18,321 nucleotides of DNA. It comes from Clostridia bacterium. Lineage in GTDB: Bacteria > Bacillota_A > Clostridia > Oscillospirales > Butyricicoccaceae. Shown here piece by piece: positions 8,607 to 18,321 of the stretch. Each line of letters opens with the position of its first letter. Positions within the stretch are counted from its first letter, which is position 1. Both the position numbers and the translations under genes were made by a program. Under the pieces are notes generated by a model. It was not told the origin of the DNA and made no database searches. It saw only the letters and a program-made list of their open reading frames with translations. The stretch is taken from positions 1 through 18,321 of the forward strand of contig JAFOHJ010000249.1 of the NCBI GenBank assembly GCA_017421885.1, written 5' to 3'.

Positions 8607-9380
8607 ATGAACAGAAGATACAGAAAGACCATCATTGCCGGCAACTGGAAGATGAATAAGCTTCCCGGCGAGAGCAAGGACTTTATCGTCCAACTCAAGG
8701 AGCATGCTTCAGCTGCCAAGTGGTGTGATGTTGTGCTGTGCGTTCCTTTTACACATCTTCATGCCGCTGTCAAGGCTGCAAGGGGCACAAGGATCGCCAT
8801 CGGTGCTCAGAACTGCCATTTTGCCGAAAAGGGTGCATATACCGGCGAGGTCTCCTGCCGCATGTTGGCTGATATGGGCGTAAAATATGTCATTATCGGC
8901 CATTCCGAGCGCAGACAGTACTTCGGTGAGACCGACAGTGATGTCAATAAGAAGGTCAAGGCTGCCATTGATTCCGGCCTCAGACCCATCATCTGCCTGG
9001 GCGAGAGCCTCGAGATCCGTGAAAACGGCGCCGAGCTCGATCATATCAGACTGCAGCTCAAGGCTGCCCTCAAGGATATCGATGCCCAGCAGCTTCGCAA
9101 GGTAGTTATCGCATACGAGCCCATCTGGGCCATCGGCACAGGCCGCATCGCCACGCCTCAGCAGGCTGACGAGGTCGGCTCGGCCATCCGCGAGACCCTG
9201 CGTTCGATATACGGAGCCCGCGCAGCGCGCGGAGTTTCCATCCTCTACGGCGGCTCGCTCAGCGAGAGCAATGCCGGCGGAATGTTTGCAATGCCCGATG
9301 TCGACGGCGGCCTTATCGGCGGCGCATCTCTCGAGCCTGCAAGCCTCGCCAGCATTATTGATGCTGCCCAGCAGGACTAA
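8607..9380 (+). CDS. tpiA: Triose-phosphate isomerase
   Basis: Interconverts dihydroxyacetone phosphate and glyceraldehyde-3-phosphate in glycolysis and gluconeogenesis. It has 257 residues, the usual TIM-barrel length. Catalytic residues are all in place: Lys15 in NWKMNK, His99 in GHSERR, and Glu171 in AYEPIWAIGTG. The phosphate-gripping loops IGTGRIATPQQA and YGGSL (214-218) and the GGLIGGASL segment near the C-terminus are also present. The start is ATG 8607, preceded by GGGCAGGAA. It sits 18 bases after pgk and 20 bases before gpmI, so co-transcription is nearly certain. Confidence 0.98.
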   Translation: MNRRYRKTIIAGNWKMNKLPGESKDFIVQLKEHASAAKWCDVVLCVPFTHLHAAVKAARGTRIAIGAQNCHFAEKGAYTGEVSCRMLADMGVKYVIIGHSERRQYFGETDSDVNKKVKAAIDSGLRPIICLGESLEIRENGAELDHIRLQLKAALKDIDAQQLRKVVIAYEPIWAIGTGRIATPQQADEVGSAIRETLRSIYGARAARGVSILYGGSLSESNAGGMFAMPDVDGGLIGGASLEPASLASIIDAAQQD

Positions 9381-9400
9381 AGAAAGGAACTTTTACTATA

Positions 9401-10912
9401 ATGAGCAAGAAACCCCTTGTACTTATGATCCTCGACGGCTACGGCTGTGGAGACAAGGGCCAGGGCGACGCCATCCACGCCGCCGCTACACCCAATATGG
9501 ACAGGCTGCTCAGCACCTGCTCCAATGCTCAGCTTGAGTGCTCCGGCATGGCCGTAGGCCTGCCTGAGGGCCAGATGGGCAACAGCGAGGTCGGACACAC
9601 CAATATCGGCGCAGGCCGCGTCGTTTATCAGGAGCTGACACGCATCACCAAATCCATTCAGGACGGCGACTTCTTCGCAAACGAAGAAATGGTGGCCGCC
9701 ATTGAAAAGGCTAAGGCACAGAACGGCAGAGTTCACCTTTACGGTCTGCTCTCCACCGGCGGTGTCCACAGCCATATCACACATCTTTTTGCACTGATCG
9801 ATATGTGCGAGAAGGCAGGCGTTGAGAGCTTTGTTCACTGCTTCCTCGACGGACGCGACGTTCCTCCCAAGTCGGGCGCCGACTTTGTCCGCCAGCTGAG
9901 TGAGAAGATCGAAGGCACACACTGCCGCATCGCCACAGTCATCGGCCGTTATTATGCCATGGACCGCGACAGCCGCTGGGAGCGCCTGGAGCTGGCCTAT
10001 AAGGCAATGGTATACGGCGAGGGCAAGAAGTGCGACTGCCCCGTAAAGGCGGTTGAGGACTCCTATGCCGAAGGCGTTACCGACGAGTTCGTAATGCCCG
10101 TAGTATGCTGCGAAGACGGAAAGATCGAGAGCCGCGACAGCGTCATCTTCTATAACTTCCGTCCTGACCGCGCACGCGAGATCACACGCTCGCTGGTCGA
10201 TCCCGATTTCTCGGGCTTCGAGCGCCGCACAGGACTTGTCCTGCCCCATTATGTATGCTTCACACAGTATGATGCATCCATGCCCAACGTCCACATCGCA
10301 TTCAAGCCTCAGGTGCTGAACAACATCTTCGGCGAGTATATCGCCGCAAAGGGCCTGACACAGCTGCGTATTGCCGAAACAGAGAAGTATGCCCATGTAA
10401 CATTCTTCTTTAACGGTGGCGAAGAGCGCTCCTTTGAGGGCGAAGACCGCATCCTGGTCGCATCTCCCAAGGTAGCCACATACGACCTGCAGCCCGAGAT
10501 GAGCGCGTTTGAAGTTACCGACAAGTGCTGCGAGGCTATTGAAAGCGGCAAGTATGATGTTGTCATCCTCAACCTTGCCAACTGCGACATGGTAGGCCAC
10601 ACAGGCGTATTTGATGCCGCTGTAAAGGCAGTCGAGGCAGTTGATACCTGCGTAGGCAAGCTGGTAGAGTCCATCGCCAAGGCCGGCGGCAAGGCTCTTA
10701 TCACAGCCGACCACGGTAATGCCGACAAGATGCTTGAGGAGGACGGCAAGCCCTTCACAGCGCACACAACAGCTTTGGTCCCCCTCATCCTTGTGGGCGA
10801 CGAGACGAAGCTGCGCAACGGCAAGCTCTGCGACCTGGCTCCCACAATGCTGGAGCTGCTGGGCCTCGAGCAGCCTGCCGAGATCACAGGTGAGAGCCTG
10901 CTGGTCAGATAA
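9401..10912 (+). CDS. gpmI: 2,3-bisphosphoglycerate-independent phosphoglycerate mutase
   Basis: Converts 3-phosphoglycerate to 2-phosphoglycerate through a phosphoserine intermediate; a manganese-dependent member of the alkaline phosphatase superfamily. It has 503 residues, typical of iPGM. The metal ligand Asp12 is in LMILDGYG, and the nucleophile Ser62 in GQMGNSEVGHTNIG. Substrate-loop motifs STGGVHSHI and FLDGRDVPP and the C-terminal metal cluster ITADHGNADKM followed by AHTT are all visible. The start is ATG 9401 with AAAGGA at 9383-9388. Third gene of the glycolytic operon, 49 bases before eno. Mn-dependent iPGM is pH-sensitive, and in Bacillus this is used during sporulation; whether that holds here is inference. 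Confidence 0.98.
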   Translation: MSKKPLVLMILDGYGCGDKGQGDAIHAAATPNMDRLLSTCSNAQLECSGMAVGLPEGQMGNSEVGHTNIGAGRVVYQELTRITKSIQDGDFFANEEMVAAIEKAKAQNGRVHLYGLLSTGGVHSHITHLFALIDMCEKAGVESFVHCFLDGRDVPPKSGADFVRQLSEKIEGTHCRIATVIGRYYAMDRDSRWERLELAYKAMVYGEGKKCDCPVKAVEDSYAEGVTDEFVMPVVCCEDGKIESRDSVIFYNFRPDRAREITRSLVDPDFSGFERRTGLVLPHYVCFTQYDASMPNVHIAFKPQVLNNIFGEYIAAKGLTQLRIAETEKYAHVTFFFNGGEERSFEGEDRILVASPKVATYDLQPEMSAFEVTDKCCEAIESGKYDVVILNLANCDMVGHTGVFDAAVKAVEAVDTCVGKLVESIAKAGGKALITADHGNADKMLEEDGKPFTAHTTALVPLILVGDETKLRNGKLCDLAPTMLELLGLEQPAEITGESLLVR

Positions 10913-10940
10913 AGCCAATCATTTATTCTTTAATATATAA

Positions 10941-12272
<1,332 letters not shown>

Positions 12273-12289
12273 TTTAAACTTCTTATAAT

Positions 12290-12319
12290 AAAAAGCCTCA
12301 CCTTCGGGTGAGGCTTTTT
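12290..12319 (+). terminator. Intrinsic terminator after eno
   Basis: GCCTCACC (12295-12302) pairs with GGTGAGGC (12307-12314) around an extra-stable TTCG tetraloop; an A-run before and five Ts after extend the stem. It ends the glycolytic operon and insulates the ATP synthase operon. Confidence 0.95.
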
Positions 12320-12471
12320 GTGTTTTTATACAGTAGTGTAAAGGGAAAGATATTTTTATAACAAAGATTTGTGGAGTGGCGAAAAAAAGAGGATATGTGA
12401 GTAAATGAAAGAAAAAACGAGAAAATCATATTATTTAAATTAAAATAAGTGGTTATGTCATAAAATAAATG
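12320..12471. other. AT-rich non-coding stretch between eno and the atp operon
   Basis: About 150 bases, very rich in A and T, with no ORF, tRNA or clear hairpin that I can see. Its A/T runs next to the downstream promoter could act as an upstream promoter element, which is inference. Confidence 0.5.
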
Positions 12472-12500
12472 GTGACAAATGTGTTGAAAAATAGTACAAT
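12472..12500 (+). promoter_or_regulatory. Sigma-A type promoter for the ATP synthase operon
   Basis: GTGACA (12472-12477), a 17-base spacer and TACAAT (12495-12500): each hexamer is one base off consensus. The predicted start is near 12507. A TTGAAA (12484-12489) lies too close to the same -10 to be its -35. Confidence 0.65.
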
Positions 12501-12553
12501 AAAAGAGGTATCGTTTGGAGCTTTTGCCTATATTGGATATCCATGGCGTTAAG

Positions 12554-12829
12554 ATGGGAGGTGCAAGGCGGTTGGCGAAAAAAGACAAGGCAGTGCGCAG
12601 GGCGATAATGCAGAATATTGGCCATCTGACACAGCTCGGTTTTTCGATTGCTTTTCCACCGATCTTATGCACTTACGGAGCCATGTGGTTGCGCGACAGA
12701 TTTGAACTTGGGAGTTGGATAGTTCTTGCCGGTGTGCTTTTTGGAGTAACGGCCGGGCTTTCGAGTTTTCTGAACTTCGCGACCCATATGATACACAGGG
12801 CCAACAGAAAGGATGATGAAAGATCGTGA
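12554..12829 (+). CDS. atpZ: AtpZ/AtpI-type F0F1 ATPase-associated membrane protein
   Basis: Small membrane protein found at the head of many Firmicutes atp operons; in alkaliphilic Bacillus the AtpI/AtpZ pair has been linked to Mg/Ca movement and ring assembly. From the ATG at 12554 it has 91 residues with two hydrophobic hairpin helices (about 22-45 and 53-77), a positive WLRDRF turn between them and a charged tail. The start is uncertain. ATG 12554 has almost no ribosome binding site. TTG 12575 has GGAGGTG 11 bases upstream and would give 84 residues. TTG 12515 has AGAGGT but would leave a leader of only about eight bases from the predicted promoter. Its stop overlaps the next gene by four bases (GTGA), so the two are translationally coupled. 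Confidence 0.75.
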   Translation: MGGARRLAKKDKAVRRAIMQNIGHLTQLGFSIAFPPILCTYGAMWLRDRFELGSWIVLAGVLFGVTAGLSSFLNFATHMIHRANRKDDERS

Positions 12830-13224
12830 ATGCGGTCGTAAAGAAAGAAATCAAGTATATAGCTGCCGGCACGGTCGTCCTCAGTGCAGTTGTCCAGCTT
12901 GTTTGGAGCCTGTTTTTTGATTACGATATGTCGGTGTTCCTCGGAGGTCTCTGGGGAGGGACCTTCGCAATAGTGAACTTTATTCTGATGGCGCTCACTG
13001 TTCAGAAGGCAACTTCTGAAGACAGCGAGATGATGGCGCGAAAGAGGATGCAGAGCTCCTACAGCCTCAGAATGTCGCTTACCATCTTTATCACGATTTT
13101 GGCTGTTATAATCCCGGCCATTAACTGGATAATGTCGGCCATCAGCCTTTTCTTCCCCAGGATCACCATTCTGGTGATGCCTTTGTTCAGATCCGATCTT
13201 AGGAAGAAAGGAGGAAATGGTTAG
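12826..13224 (+). CDS. atpI: ATP synthase subunit I (AtpI)
   Basis: Membrane protein of the ATP synthase subunit I family; in other bacteria it helps assemble the c-ring. It has 132 residues with four hydrophobic segments at about 11-31, 37-58, 83-103 and 104-122, and a basic, Gly-rich end (RSDLRKKGGNG). The start is GTG 12826, overlapping the atpZ stop by four bases; its stop TAG overlaps the atpB start by one base. Sequence identity within this family is low, so the assignment rests on size, membrane layout and its place directly before atpB. Confidence 0.8.
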   Translation: MNAVVKKEIKYIAAGTVVLSAVVQLVWSLFFDYDMSVFLGGLWGGTFAIVNFILMALTVQKATSEDSEMMARKRMQSSYSLRMSLTIFITILAVIIPAINWIMSAISLFFPRITILVMPLFRSDLRKKGGNG

Positions 13225-13967
13225 TGGATATTTCGGTAACCGGTGCGAAAATACTTTATGAGATCCCGGTGCTGGGCGGTATAAAGATATCTGAGACTCT
13301 GGTAAATACCTGGCTGGTCATGATCGTGCTCACCGGCCTGTGTATCTGGCTGACTAAGGGGCTTAAAGTCAACAATATCAGCAAGAAACAGGCTATTGTC
13401 GAAAAGCTGGTCACGATGGCCGAGAATCTGGTAAGAGAAAACATGGGCGAGAAGTGGATGCATTACGTCCCCTTCATTTCGGCTTTGATGGCTCTTTCGG
13501 TATGCTCGAGTTTGTCAGGTTTGCTGGGCCTTTGGGCTCCTACCGGAGATATTTCGACTACAATGGCATGGGCCGTGGTCGTATTTGTCCAGATCACCTA
13601 CTTCAAGCTGAAGACAAATGGTTTCGGAGGTTATATGAAGGGCTTCTGCGATCCTATCTTCGTAATGGCTCCCTTCAATATGCTGGGAGAGGTATTTACT
13701 CCCGTATCAATGGCATTCCGTCACTTCGGCAACATCGTATCGGGCGGCGTTATCACGACGCTGATCTATGGCGCGCTTACAGTCGCCAACCACGCCCTGT
13801 TTGGCTGGCTCCCCGGAATTCTGGGTGAGTTCCTGGCAGGCGTTCCCTTCCTGACAGTCGGTATCCCGGCAGTATTCTCGCTGTACTTCGACTGGTTCGG
13901 AAGTGCCATGCAGGCATTTATCTTTGCAATGCTCTCGATGATGTATATCTCGACTGCGACTGATTAA
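13224..13967 (+). CDS. atpB: ATP synthase F0 subunit a
   Basis: Stator membrane subunit that holds the two half-channels and passes ions to the c-ring. It has 247 residues and several hydrophobic helices. The essential arginine is Arg166 in PVSMAFRHFGNIVSGG, matching the invariant R-x-F-G-N of the family. The C-terminal helix has MQAFIFAMLSMMYIS, matching the usual LQAFIF-x-L-x-x-x-Y-x-S. The start is GTG 13224, sharing its first base with the atpI stop, with a strong AAAGGAGGA upstream (13207-13215). A 91-base gap separates it from atpE. The coupling ion is discussed under atpE. Confidence 0.96.
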   Translation: MDISVTGAKILYEIPVLGGIKISETLVNTWLVMIVLTGLCIWLTKGLKVNNISKKQAIVEKLVTMAENLVRENMGEKWMHYVPFISALMALSVCSSLSGLLGLWAPTGDISTTMAWAVVVFVQITYFKLKTNGFGGYMKGFCDPIFVMAPFNMLGEVFTPVSMAFRHFGNIVSGGVITTLIYGALTVANHALFGWLPGILGEFLAGVPFLTVGIPAVFSLYFDWFGSAMQAFIFAMLSMMYISTATD

Positions 13968-14001
13968 AACAAATACTGCAAGGCATAAAGCGGTGGGGAT
14001 A

Positions 14002-14322
<321 letters not shown>

Positions 14323-14368
14323 TAGCAAAGCAAACGCAAAATAGACATACACAGAAGGAGTAGTTTAA

Positions 14369-14869
14369 ATGTATCAAGCACTTGTATCGTTCAATTATTG
14401 GACTTTCATCGCGCAGATCTGCAACCTGCTGCTCCAGATGTTTCTGTTTAAGAAATTCCTTTTTGAACCCGTAAAGAAGATTATCGCCCAGCGTCAGGCT
14501 GAGGTCGGCCAGCTTTATTCCGATGCCGAAGAGGCAAAGGCAAGCGCTGAGCACGATAAGGCCGAATATTCGGAAAAGCTGCTGGCAGCCAACGAAGAGG
14601 CTGCCTCCATCGTCCGTACAGCCACAGAGCGTGCGGGCCGCCAGGGCGACGAGATCGTTCAGGAAGCCCAGCATAAGGCTCAGGCAATGCTGAAAAAGGC
14701 TGACGAAGACATCGCACTCGAAAGAGCGAAGGCGATGAACGAGATCAAGAACGATATTTCGCAGATGGCACTGGATATTGCCGAGAAGGTCGTCGAAAAA
14801 GAGATCCGTGCAGAGGATCACAAGGCTTTGATCGAGGACTTTATCGCATCGGTAGGTGAAGACGCATGA
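14369..14869 (+). CDS. atpF: ATP synthase F0 subunit b
   Basis: Peripheral-stalk subunit that ties F1 to the membrane. It has 166 residues: one N-terminal membrane helix (about 9-29, rich in aromatic and Leu), the FLFEPVKKIIAQR segment at the membrane exit, then a long charged helix (about 36-150) with heptad-like spacing that dimerises as a coiled coil. The start is ATG 14369 with AAGGAG at 14355-14360. Its stop overlaps the atpH start (ATGA, 14866-14869), so the stalk subunits b and delta are made together. Only one b gene is present here, so a homodimer is expected. Confidence 0.95.
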   Translation: MYQALVSFNYWTFIAQICNLLLQMFLFKKFLFEPVKKIIAQRQAEVGQLYSDAEEAKASAEHDKAEYSEKLLAANEEAASIVRTATERAGRQGDEIVQEAQHKAQAMLKKADEDIALERAKAMNEIKNDISQMALDIAEKVVEKEIRAEDHKALIEDFIASVGEDA

Positions 14870-15405
14870 CCGAGATCGGTAAGGCATACGGAGGCTCCCT
14901 GTTCATGCTGGCCAGGGAAGAGGGCCTCGACGCTGTTATAGGCGAAGAGCTGACCTCTCTTTGCGGTGCCCTCAAAGAGGACTATGATTTTGTCCGTCTT
15001 ATGGTGACACCCACCCTCAAGAAGTCAAAGCGTCTGGAAATCCTCGCTGAGACCTTTGAAGGAAAGGTCCACGAGTATGTTCTCAATTTCATGTCGATCC
15101 TTGTGGAAAACGGCACATTTGAAGAGATCTTTTCGTGCGTTGAAGAATATCGCACACTTTATAACCGCGAGCACGGCATCGTCGACATCACGGCGGTGAC
15201 GGCAGTTCCCCTTGATGACGAGCTTTCTGGCAGACTTACCGCAAAGCTCGAGAGCGTCCTTGACAAAAAGGTCGTTCTTCAGAATCGCGTAGACAGCAGT
15301 GTTATCGGCGGTGTTCGTCTTGAAATGGACGGCGAAAGCGTTGATGGCAGTGTAAGATCGCGACTCGACGGCATTAAGGCCGCGCTTTTCAGCGCAAAGG
15401 CGTAA
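14866..15405 (+). CDS. atpH: ATP synthase F1 subunit delta
   Basis: Caps the F1 head and links it to the b dimer. It has 179 residues, usual for the family. The N-terminal helical domain starts MTEIGKAYGGSLFMLAREEG, and the C-terminal segment DSSVIGGVRLEMDGESVDGSVRSRLDGI carries the family's most conserved pattern (GG-hydrophobic-x(7)-D-x-S-V/R-x-R-L). The start is ATG 14866, overlapping the atpF stop by four bases and lacking a separate strong site, so translation is coupled. Confidence 0.94.
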   Translation: MTEIGKAYGGSLFMLAREEGLDAVIGEELTSLCGALKEDYDFVRLMVTPTLKKSKRLEILAETFEGKVHEYVLNFMSILVENGTFEEIFSCVEEYRTLYNREHGIVDITAVTAVPLDDELSGRLTAKLESVLDKKVVLQNRVDSSVIGGVRLEMDGESVDGSVRSRLDGIKAALFSAKA

Positions 15406-16971
<1,566 letters not shown>

Positions 16972-16986
16972 GGCGGGTGAGAAGGT

Positions 16987-17847
16987 ATGGCAGGAGCATC
17001 CATGAAGGATATCAAACTACGCATCAAAAGCGTAGAAAGCACCATGCAGATCACCAAAGCTATGGAGCTGGTTGCCTCTTCTAAGCTCCGCAAGGCCAAG
17101 GAAAGGGCCGAAAACAGCCGCCCTTATTTTGACTTGCTTTATTCTTCGCTGTGCGACGTTGCCTCTGCTGCAGGCGGCGATGTCGACTCGCCCTTTATCA
17201 AGGGCAGGGAAGTGAAGAAGACTTGTTATGTCGTAGTAGCCGGCGACCGCGGTCTGGCCGGCGGCTATAACAACAATATTTTTAAGCTCACATCATCGCA
17301 GTTCACAGACCTCTCGGAGGCCTGCTTCCTGCCCGTTGGCAAGAAGGCGGTCGAGTATTTCCGCAAGAGAGGCGCCGAGATCATCTCGGATGAGTTTATG
17401 CTCGTAGAGGAAGTTAACAGCGATATTTCGGCAAAGATGGCAGCGCTTGTCTGCGAGCAGTATCTTGCCGGAAACTTCGACAGAGTAGTTATGGTTTATA
17501 CAAACTTTGTATCCATGCTGTCGCAGTCTCCCGTAGTGCGCGAGGTTCTGCCCGTCAAGCCCAAGGCAACCGAAAAGAGCGAAGAGCGCAAGGCGCTCAC
17601 CATTTATGAACCCAGCCCCGCAGTCCTTTTCGATCAGATCATGCCTGCATATGTAACAGGTATGGTATTCGGTGCAGTTTGCGAGAGCCTTGCCAGCGAG
17701 CTGGCAGCGCGCCGCAACGCCATGGACGCAGCCAGCAAGAATGCCGGCGAGATGATCGAAGAACTCAGTCTTAAATATAACCGTGCCCGTCAGGGAGCGA
17801 TCACTCAGGAACTCACCGAGATCGTTGCCGGCGCCGAGGCACAGTAA
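16987..17847 (+). CDS. atpG: ATP synthase F1 subunit gamma
   Basis: Central shaft that turns inside the alpha-beta head and couples it to the c-ring. It has 286 residues. The N-terminal shaft helix has KDIKLRIKSVESTMQITKAMELVASSKLRKA, and the C-terminal helix has the family signature ELAARRNAMDAASKNAGEMIEELSLKYNRARQGAITQELTEIV. The middle domain includes the AGDRGLAGGYN segment. The start is ATG 16987 with GGGTGAG (16975-16981); an internal Met at 17002 is an alternative that would shorten the protein by five residues. Confidence 0.97.
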   Translation: MAGASMKDIKLRIKSVESTMQITKAMELVASSKLRKAKERAENSRPYFDLLYSSLCDVASAAGGDVDSPFIKGREVKKTCYVVVAGDRGLAGGYNNNIFKLTSSQFTDLSEACFLPVGKKAVEYFRKRGAEIISDEFMLVEEVNSDISAKMAALVCEQYLAGNFDRVVMVYTNFVSMLSQSPVVREVLPVKPKATEKSEERKALTIYEPSPAVLFDQIMPAYVTGMVFGAVCESLASELAARRNAMDAASKNAGEMIEELSLKYNRARQGAITQELTEIVAGAEAQ

Positions 17848-17859
17848 GGAGGAAAGCCC

Positions 17860-18321
17860 ATGCAGGAAAAACATGTTGGCAGCGTAGTACAGGTAATCGG
17901 CCCCGTTCTCGACATTCGCTTCGAAGACGGCCAGCTGCCTGCTCTGCTCAATGCCATTGAGATCGAACTGGGCGAAAATAAACTGATCGTTGAGGTAGCT
18001 CAGCATATCGGCGACAATCTGGCAAGATGTATCGCCATGAGCTCGACAGACGGTCTTGTAAGAGGCGCTAAGGCTGTCGACACCGGCGCTTCTATCAGCG
18101 TACCCGTAGGCCCCGGTACTCTGGGACGTATCTTCAACCTTCTGGGTGAACCTATCGATAATCAGCCTGCTCCCGAGTGCGAGGAGCGCTGGCCCATCCA
18201 CCGCGCTGCTCCCACATATGAAGAGCAGGAATCGACCACAGAGATCCTCGAGACCGGCATCAAGGTCGTCGACCTGATCTGCCCCTATGCTAAGGGCGGT
18301 AAGATCGGTCTGTTCGGCGGC
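17860..18321 (+). CDS. atpD: ATP synthase F1 subunit beta (partial, 3' end missing)
   Basis: Catalytic subunit of the F1 head, cut by the window end after 154 residues. Present are the beta-barrel N-terminal domain ([16 protein letters not shown] at 6-21, [20 protein letters not shown] at 81-100) and the start of the nucleotide domain ([24 protein letters not shown]), stopping just before the expected Walker A lysine. The start is ATG 17860, 12 bases after atpG, with a strong AAGGAGGA upstream (17847-17854). atpC (epsilon) would be expected next, outside the window. No frameshift or stop is seen in the visible part. Confidence 0.97.
   Translation, partial: MQEKHVGSVVQVIGPVLDIRFEDGQLPALLNAIEIELGENKLIVEVAQHIGDNLARCIAMSSTDGLVRGAKAVDTGASISVPVGPGTLGRIFNLLGEPIDNQPAPECEERWPIHRAAPTYEEQESTTEILETGIKVVDLICPYAKGGKIGLFGG

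Noticed and set aside
12543..12608. Short ORF from the ATG in CCATGG before atpZ
   Set aside because: About 21 codons in another frame, with no ribosome binding site.

Overview
This window looks like chromosomal core DNA from an endospore-forming Clostridia, most likely of the Oscillospirales/Ruminococcaceae type. The reasons are the spoVA sporulation genes, a SecA with a C-terminal zinc motif, a glycolytic run pgk-tpiA-gpmI-eno, an F-type ATP synthase operon that begins with atpZ and atpI, and a palindromic intergenic repeat of a kind I associate with gut Ruminococcaceae (from memory, not checked). Coding DNA is fairly GC-rich and intergenic DNA is AT-rich. I see no prophage, transposase, CRISPR array, tRNA or rRNA.

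Layout. Bases 1-1080 (+): the end of spoVAD and all of spoVAE, closed by a terminator that can work in both directions. Bases 1094-2131 (-): a protein of unknown function with an acidic middle, an internally repeated N-terminal module and a YbjN-like C-terminal region. Bases 2132-2520: non-coding, holding a minus-strand terminator and an imperfect palindromic repeat element. Bases 2521-5241 (-): secA. Bases 5242-5434: a divergent promoter region. Bases 5435-6606 (+): prfB (release factor 2), with no programmed frameshift, followed by its terminator. Bases 6631-7131 (+): trmL, a tRNA methylase. Bases 7132-7397: a consensus-like promoter and a structured leader. Bases 7398-12272 (+): pgk-tpiA-gpmI-eno, which converts 1,3-bisphosphoglycerate to phosphoenolpyruvate and also carries triose-phosphate isomerase, ending in a UUCG-loop terminator. 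Bases 12320-12553: an AT-rich stretch and a promoter. Bases 12554-18321 (+): atpZ-atpI-atpB-atpE-atpF-atpH-atpA-atpG-atpD, with atpD cut by the window end just before its Walker A motif.

How the genes work together. The two large plus-strand units are energy metabolism: lower glycolysis, then the rotary ATP synthase. The c-subunit carries two membrane carboxylates (E29 and E62) and an E-T-T-x-x-Y motif, which matches Na+-binding rotor rings. The most testable biological prediction here is therefore a Na+-coupled ATP synthase. No wholly new multi-gene system is visible. The points most worth a second look are the c-ring ion motif, the palindromic element between the secA stop and its terminator, the frameshift-free prfB with a duplicated start region, the internally duplicated YbjN-like protein and the pgk leader.
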